A stretch of DNA of 64,000 nucleotides, from positions 555,277 to 619,276 of the forward strand of contig NZ_LMKQ01000001.1 in assembly GCF_001421565.1 (NCBI RefSeq), written 5' to 3'. This document shows positions 59,504-64,000 of this stretch, one piece after another. Numbering within the stretch: the first letter of the stretch is position 1; each line of letters opens with the position of its first letter. This DNA is from Agromyces sp. Leaf222 (GTDB lineage Bacteria; Actinomycetota; Actinomycetes; Actinomycetales; Microbacteriaceae). Both the position numbers and the translations under genes were made by a program. The notes under the pieces were generated by a model that worked only from the letters and a program-made list of their open reading frames with translations, ran no database searches and was not told the DNA's origin.

Positions 59504-60883
59504 GTGACCAGGAACAAGCTTCGACTCGCGATCGTCGGTGCCGGGCCGGCGGGCATCTACGCCGCCGACATCCTGCTGAAGGCCGAGCGCAACTTCGACG
59601 TCTCGATCGACCTGTTCGATCACCTCCCGGCGCCCTACGGTCTGGTGCGCTACGGCGTCGCCCCCGACCACCCGCGCATCAAGGGCATCATCACGGCCCT
59701 CCGCGAGGTGCTCGACCGCGGCGACATCCGCATCTTCGGCAACGTGCGCTTCGGTGAAGACGTCACGCTCGAGGACCTCAAGCACCACTACAACGCGGTC
59801 ATCTTCGCCACGGGGGCCGTGAAGGACGCCTCGCTCAACCTGCCGGGCATCGCACTCGACGGGTCGTACGGCGCGGCGGAGTTCGTCAGCTGGTTCGACG
59901 GGCACCCCGACGTGCCGCGCACCTGGCCGCTCGAGGCCCGCGAGGTCGCCGTCATCGGCAACGGCAACGTCGCGCTCGATGTCTCCCGCATCCTCGCCAA
60001 GCACGTCGAGGACCTGATGGTCACCGAGATCCCCGACAACGTCGCCGCAGGCCTCACGGCATCGCCCGTCACCGACGTGCACGTGTTCGGACGCCGCGGA
60101 CCGACATCCGTCAAGTTCACGCCGCTCGAGCTGCGCGAGCTCGGCGAGCTGCGCGACGTCGACATGATCGTGCACGACGAGGACTTCGAGTACGACGACG
60201 CGGCACGCGCGGCGGTCGCCGGCAACAAGCAGGTCTTCGTGATCGACAAGGTGCTGCAGCAGTGGCGGCAGCGGTCGGTCGGCGAGGCGAGCCGTCGCCT
60301 GCACCTGCACTTCTTCGCCAAGCCGCTCGAGATCGTCGACGACGGCACCGGCCGGGTCGGCGCGATCCGCTGGGAGCGCACGAGGTCCGACGGCGCCGGC
60401 GGGGTCGTCGGCACCGGGGAGATCCGCGAGATCCCGGTGCAGGCCGTCTACCGGGCCGTCGGCTACTTCGGATCCCAGCTCTCCGGCGTGCCCTTCGACG
60501 AGCAGCTCGGCGTGATCCCGAACCACGAGGGCCAGGTGCTCACGCGCGACCCCGAGACCGGCGAATCGCGCCAGATGTACGGCGTCTACGCCACCGGCTG
60601 GATCAAGCGCGGCCCCGTCGGCCTCATCGGGCACACGAAGTCCGACGCCATGGAGACGATCAAGCACGTCATCAACGACCTCGGCAACTGGTGGACCCCC
60701 GAGTCGCCCTCCGAGGAGTCGGTGCTCGAGCTGCTCGACTCACGCGGCATCGCCTACACCGACCTCGACGGATGGCACCGCCTCGACCAGCACGAGCGTT
60801 CGCTCGGCGAGGCCGACGGTCGTGTGCGCATCAAGGTCGTGCCCCGCGACGACATGGTGCAGGTCTCGCGCGCCGAGGGGTAG
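59504..60883 (+). CDS. fprA: FprA-type ferredoxin/flavodoxin-NADP+ reductase
   Basis: 459 residues, matching mycobacterial FprA (456) and adrenodoxin reductase-like enzymes. FAD site AIVGAGPAGIYAADILL near residues 9-25, PAPYGLVRYGVAPDHPRIK, NADP site VIGNGNVALDVSRIL near 148, and GWIKRGPVGLIGHTKSDA near the C terminus. It supplies electrons from NADPH to ferredoxin-dependent enzymes. Start is GTG. It follows the polyprenyl synthase by 63 bases. Confidence 0.95.
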   Translation: MTRNKLRLAIVGAGPAGIYAADILLKAERNFDVSIDLFDHLPAPYGLVRYGVAPDHPRIKGIITALREVLDRGDIRIFGNVRFGEDVTLEDLKHHYNAVIFATGAVKDASLNLPGIALDGSYGAAEFVSWFDGHPDVPRTWPLEAREVAVIGNGNVALDVSRILAKHVEDLMVTEIPDNVAAGLTASPVTDVHVFGRRGPTSVKFTPLELRELGELRDVDMIVHDEDFEYDDAARAAVAGNKQVFVIDKVLQQWRQRSVGEASRRLHLHFFAKPLEIVDDGTGRVGAIRWERTRSDGAGGVVGTGEIREIPVQAVYRAVGYFGSQLSGVPFDEQLGVIPNHEGQVLTRDPETGESRQMYGVYATGWIKRGPVGLIGHTKSDAMETIKHVINDLGNWWTPESPSEESVLELLDSRGIAYTDLDGWHRLDQHERSLGEADGRVRIKVVPRDDMVQVSRAEG

Positions 60884-61029
60884 GGCTGGGCCGGCCGGGT
60901 CGGTCGGGTCAGTCGGGTCGGCTCCGGTCGGGTCCGTCGCTTGCGCTGCCGCTCGGCTCGAGCTCGACGACGGGCGGATGCCGCGGCGCGACCTGTGCAC
61001 GATGCCCGCGCCTGAGCGTGGCGAGCCGC

Positions 61030-61035
61030 TACGCT
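61030..61035 (+). promoter_or_regulatory. -10 box TACGCT for a leaderless start at 61043
   Basis: TACGCT lies seven bases before the GTG of the A24 peptidase gene. Confidence 0.55.
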
Positions 61036-61042
61036 GCTCGAC

Positions 61043-61750
61043 GTGCCGCCCGAGACCTCGACCGCCGTCGCGTTCGCGGTGATCGCACTGCTCGCCGCCG
61101 CGCTCGGCTGGGTGCTCGGGTGGTGGCCGCTGACGGGCTGGGTGCGGCGATCGCTGCAGAGCCCGGCGTCGTCGCTGCGGAGCCCGGCGTCGTCGCTGCG
61201 CACCGTTCGCGTCTCGGCCGCCGTCGTCACGGCGATCACGTTCGGCCTCCTCGCGCTGCGGTTCGGGCTGTGGCTGCTGCTGCCCGCCCTGCTCGTGTTC
61301 GCGGCCTCGGCGACCGTGCTCTCGCTAATCGACCTCATCGAGCACCGCCTGCCGAACGCGGTCGTCTTCCCGACGCTCGGCGTGGTCGCCCTGCTGCTGC
61401 TCGTGGTGCCGCTGGCGCTCACCGGCCGCTCGGCCTTCGTGGTGTCCTCGCTCGTCGGCGCGGCCGCGATGTTCGCCGTCTACCTGCTGCTCGCCCTGAT
61501 CTCGCCCGGCGCCATGGGCATGGGCGACGTGAAGCTCGCGCTGCTCATCGGGCTCGTGCTCGGCTGGTTCGGCGTGACCGCGTGGATCATCGGTCTGCTC
61601 GCCGCGTTCGTCATCGGCGGCATCCTGGCGATCACCGGGCTCGCGCTCCGGCGCGTCACGCTGCGCGGCTCGATCCCGTTCGGCCCGTCGATGCTCGCCG
61701 GGGCGGTCCTCGCCCTGCTGTTCGTCGGCCCGCCCACCGCGGGCGGCTGA
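61043..61750 (+). CDS. A24-family prepilin peptidase-like membrane protein
   Basis: 235 residues with about seven helices. Catalytic Asp candidates lie in VLSLIDLIEHRLPN and GMGDVKLALLIG, the two hallmark A24 motifs. It lacks the N-terminal cysteine-containing methyltransferase domain, as in short TadV/CpaA-like members. No pilin or secretion ATPase gene is nearby. Residues 37-53 contain a short in-frame tandem repeat (SLQSPASSLRSPASSLR). Confidence 0.87.
   Translation: MPPETSTAVAFAVIALLAAALGWVLGWWPLTGWVRRSLQSPASSLRSPASSLRTVRVSAAVVTAITFGLLALRFGLWLLLPALLVFAASATVLSLIDLIEHRLPNAVVFPTLGVVALLLLVVPLALTGRSAFVVSSLVGAAAMFAVYLLLALISPGAMGMGDVKLALLIGLVLGWFGVTAWIIGLLAAFVIGGILAITGLALRRVTLRGSIPFGPSMLAGAVLALLFVGPPTAGG
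61151..61198 (+). repeat. 21-bp in-frame tandem repeat in the peptidase gene
   Basis: TCGCTGC(A/G)GAGCCCGGCGTCG occurs twice head to tail, with a third partial unit TCGCTGC. It adds seven residues per copy between the first two helices, so length variation is possible without frameshift. Confidence 0.8.
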
Positions 61751-61827
61751 GCGTCGGAGTCGGTGACCCTCGGTCGACCGCGGCGCCGACGATAGGCTGG
61801 GCGCACCGAGACCCCGGGGGAGGTGTC

Positions 61828-62868
61828 GTGGCCGACCGACCTGCCGAGCAGCATGACGAGCGCGCAGCCGAGCAGCACGATGAGCGCTGGCGTCCAGACG
61901 TGCTCGGACCGGGCTTCGAGCAGCGCACCCTGCCCCTCGGCGCCGACGACGAGGGCGAGGTCGTCGCGACGCTCGTGCGGCACGATCCCGGGTTCCGCTG
62001 GCCGCTGCGGCGCGGCGCGGCATCCGGAATCGACGTGCTCTACGTGCACGGCTGGAGCGACTACTTCTTCAACCCCGAGCTCGCACGCTATTGGTCCGGT
62101 GCCGGCGCGCGGTTCTTCGCGCTCGACCTGCGCAAGTATGGGCGCAGCCTCAGGTCGGGGCAGACGCCCGGGTTCGTCACCGACCTCGCCACGTACGACG
62201 AGGACATCGAGGCGGCACTCGAGGTCATGGGCCACGGGCGCGGAGCCGCGGCATCCGCCCGGTCGCTCCTGCTGCTCGGGCACTCGACCGGGGGCCTCAC
62301 GCTGAGCCTCTGGTCGGCGCGCAACCCCGGACGGGCGGCGGCCCTCGTGCTGAACAGTCCGTGGCTGGAGTTCCAGCTGAGCAGCGCCGGGCGCGCCGCA
62401 CTCGCGCCCGTCATCGGATGGGGCGCACGCGTGAACCCGCTCGGACCGATGCCGAACGTGGATCTCGGCTTCTACACGCGCACCGTCGCGAAGGAGTTCG
62501 GCGGCGAGTGGGAGTACTCGCACGAGTGGCGGCCCGACCGCGGATTCACGGTGCACCCCGCCTGGCTCACCGGCATCCTCGCCGGGCACGCGAAGGTGGC
62601 CGGGCGCATCGACGTCGGCGCGCCCGTGCTCACGCTGCTCTCGAAGCGGTCGACGCTGCTGCCCCGGTGGGACGAGGCCATGCGCGCATCGGACATCGTG
62701 CTCGTCGTCGACGAGATCGCGGAGCGCACCCTTCGCCTCGGACCCGAGGTGACGGTCGCCCGCATCGACGGCGCGCTGCACGACGTGTTCCTCTCGCGGG
62801 AGCCCGTGCGCACCGCCGCCTATGCGGCGATCACCCGCTGGCTGCGCGGCTACGCCCCGCGTCGCTGA
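61828..62868 (+). CDS. Alpha/beta hydrolase (lysophospholipase-like)
   Basis: 346 residues from a GTG with a GGGGGAGG ribosome site. The nucleophile elbow is LLGHSTGGL near residue 155; DVLYVHGWSDYFF is the oxyanion region and DGALHDVFLS carries the likely catalytic His. An acidic N-terminal tail has two AEQHDER units. No signal peptide. The substrate is unknown; similarity is to monoglyceride lipase/lysophospholipase types rather than MenH. Confidence 0.87.
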   Translation: MADRPAEQHDERAAEQHDERWRPDVLGPGFEQRTLPLGADDEGEVVATLVRHDPGFRWPLRRGAASGIDVLYVHGWSDYFFNPELARYWSGAGARFFALDLRKYGRSLRSGQTPGFVTDLATYDEDIEAALEVMGHGRGAAASARSLLLLGHSTGGLTLSLWSARNPGRAAALVLNSPWLEFQLSSAGRAALAPVIGWGARVNPLGPMPNVDLGFYTRTVAKEFGGEWEYSHEWRPDRGFTVHPAWLTGILAGHAKVAGRIDVGAPVLTLLSKRSTLLPRWDEAMRASDIVLVVDEIAERTLRLGPEVTVARIDGALHDVFLSREPVRTAAYAAITRWLRGYAPRR

Positions 62869-62947
62869 CCGCGCCCGCCCCGCCCCGAGCGGCTGCCGCG
62901 CGTGGAGGGAGCTTCGGCGCGGTGAGGTCGCGCCGAGGCTCACTCGG

Positions 62948-62991
62948 TGTGCAGAACCGTCCTCGCTCGATGCGGCGACTCGTTCTGCACA
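62948..62991. repeat. Palindrome P3 upstream of the second AbiEi-like gene
   Basis: TGTGCAGAAC (62948-62957) and GTTCTGCACA (62982-62991) are perfect reverse complements around a 24-nt loop starting CGTCCTCGCTCG. The arms differ from P1/P2, but the arm-loop geometry and the CGTC loop start are similar. It lies 77 bases before the gene. Confidence 0.7.
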
Positions 62992-63068
62992 GGCGGTCGG
63001 CGGGCGTGGTTGCTCGGCAAGATGCTCGATCCGGGAGCGAGGGCGTCCGGACCGGGGAGCCTTGGCGG

Positions 63069-64000
63069 ATGGAACTTCCCAGGCTGCCCAACGGCCTCAT
63101 CCGGTTCGCCGACGTGCGTGAGGCAGGACTGCAGCGAATTCTCGCCGCCGACGTCGCCGCTCGTCGAATCGTCCGCGTGAGGCGGGGCGTCTACGTCGAC
63201 GCGCCTCCGCTCGGAACACCGGAGTGGCGCCGAGATGAACTCCGTCACACCCATCTCGTCTCTGCTGCGGCCGAGAGCATGCGGGCACCGGTGTTCACGG
63301 GGTTCTCAGCGCTCGCGCTCCTCGGGTTGCCGAGCTACGGCCGATGGCCGCGCGACGTCTGCGTGCTCGCCGAAGGCCCGACCGGTCATCGTCGCCCGGG
63401 TGTCGTCGCCGTCGCGGCCCCGCGCCCGCCAGACGTCGGGAGTGTGCAGGGCGGCATGTTCGTGACCTCTGTGGAGTTCGCCCTCATCCAGGCCTGTCGC
63501 GTGGGCACGCTCGCCGCGGCCCTGGCCGCGGTCGATGCCGCGCTCTGGGTGCCGAGTGGCGGGAGACGCGCTCCGCTCACGACGATCGAACGGCTGCGCG
63601 GTGAGCACGAGCGACTGACGCCCTATCCCGGCAGCCGCCGAACGGAGGCCGTGCTCGTTCGCGCGACGAGCCGATCCCAGACCGTGCTCGAAACGGTCAG
63701 CCGACTCGTCATCGAGGAGTGCGGGTTCGAGGCGCCGGTTCTGCAGGAGCCGTTCCGGCTCGACGAGCTCGCGATGACCGCGGACGTCGACTTCTGGTGG
63801 CTGTCGGTGCGTGCCATCGGCGAGGCTGACGGTCGCGGGAAGTACCTCGCGGGTGCGAGCGCCCACGGATCCGCGGTCCCGGCGGGGGAGTCGCGCGTCT
63901 CGGCGATCGCAGCCCGTGCGGTGATCCGGGAGAAGGACCGCGAGAATGCGCTCCGCCGCCGAGTGACGTCGATGGACCGCTGGGACTGGACCGACATGGT
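63069..64000 (+). CDS. AbiEi-like / PD-(D/E)XK-type protein (3' end cut by window)
   Basis: Open from the ATG at 63069 to the window end, at least 310 codons. The N terminus resembles AbiEi-type winged-helix antitoxins (IRFADVREAGLQRILAADVA, then RRIVRVRRGVYVDA). The middle has FTGFSALALLGLPSYGRWP. The C-terminal part has TADVDFWWLSVRAIGEADGRGKY, a D...GE-x-D-G-x-x-K-Y pattern that could be a nuclease core, then EKDRENALRRR. No toxin partner is visible on the left. Same general class as the gene at 18830, but not a close copy. Confidence 0.72.
   Translation, partial: MELPRLPNGLIRFADVREAGLQRILAADVAARRIVRVRRGVYVDAPPLGTPEWRRDELRHTHLVSAAAESMRAPVFTGFSALALLGLPSYGRWPRDVCVLAEGPTGHRRPGVVAVAAPRPPDVGSVQGGMFVTSVEFALIQACRVGTLAAALAAVDAALWVPSGGRRAPLTTIERLRGEHERLTPYPGSRRTEAVLVRATSRSQTVLETVSRLVIEECGFEAPVLQEPFRLDELAMTADVDFWWLSVRAIGEADGRGKYLAGASAHGSAVPAGESRVSAIAARAVIREKDRENALRRRVTSMDRWDWTDM

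Noticed and set aside
61828..62868. Alpha/beta hydrolase as MenH
   Set aside because: It is 346 residues against about 260 for MenH, and its motifs look like lysophospholipase types. Distance to menF is not evidence enough.

Overview
The window is high-GC DNA (roughly 70 percent G+C by eye) from an actinobacterium, most likely of the family Microbacteriaceae. Grounds: the actinobacterial mini ribosomal protein bS22, a near-complete menaquinone pathway, System II cytochrome c maturation, and the frequent GGATGCC/GGCATCC heptamer and GGTCGAGTAGG-type palindromes that I associate with this family. It is densely coded chromosomal DNA. No stretch over 300 bases lacks a gene, and I saw no rRNA, tRNA, CRISPR array, transposase or phage gene.

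Layout. 1-6.7 kb (minus): potassium uptake operon, small ORF-kdpF-kdpA-kdpB-kdpC-kdpD, with kdpD cut by the window edge. 6.9-10.5 kb: a small membrane protein, a Trk/Ktr potassium channel pair, an ArsR-type regulator and a GNAT acetyltransferase. 10.6-11.1 kb: bS22 with its terminator, and a glutaredoxin-like protein. 11.2-18.6 kb: two tandem paralogous arylsulfatases, a HAD phosphatase and a SulP anion transporter. 18.6-19.8 kb: a solitary AbiEi-like/PD-(D/E)XK gene flanked on both sides by related palindromes. 19.8-21.2 kb: an archaeal-type aspartyl-tRNA synthetase. 21.4-26.3 kb: histidine phosphatase, then TlpA-like/CcdA/ResB/CcsB for cytochrome c maturation. 26.4-29.4 kb: a palindrome, a large LuxR-type regulator and a small orphan gene. 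29.5-38.0 kb: divergent secreted alpha-amylase and a giant amylopullulanase around a LacI-type operator, i.e. a starch locus. 38-39.8 kb: a lipoprotein and menC. 39.9-43.5 kb: B12-dependent metH. 43.6-44.8 kb: a probable manganese riboswitch and a TerC-family protein. 44.8-48.5 kb (minus): a lipoprotein and an ECF transporter fused into one polypeptide, possibly for cobalamin. 48.6-60.9 kb: menB, menE, menA, menD, menF, menG, a long-chain polyprenyl diphosphate synthase and an FprA-type ferredoxin reductase, with a PPK2 kinase and small genes between. 61-64 kb: a prepilin-peptidase-like protein, an alpha/beta hydrolase, another palindrome and a second AbiEi-like gene that runs off the window.

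How it fits together. The menaquinone genes, the side-chain synthase and the cytochrome c maturation genes build the aerobic respiratory chain. The ECF/lipoprotein pair may feed cobalamin to MetH. Amylase and amylopullulanase degrade starch outside the cell. A recurrent regulatory feature is a TANNNT box 6-7 bases before the start codon, which points to widespread leaderless transcription and settles several starts. The most unusual signal is a set of palindromes (10-20 bp arms, 23-27 nt loops), three of them next to solitary AbiEi-like nuclease genes.
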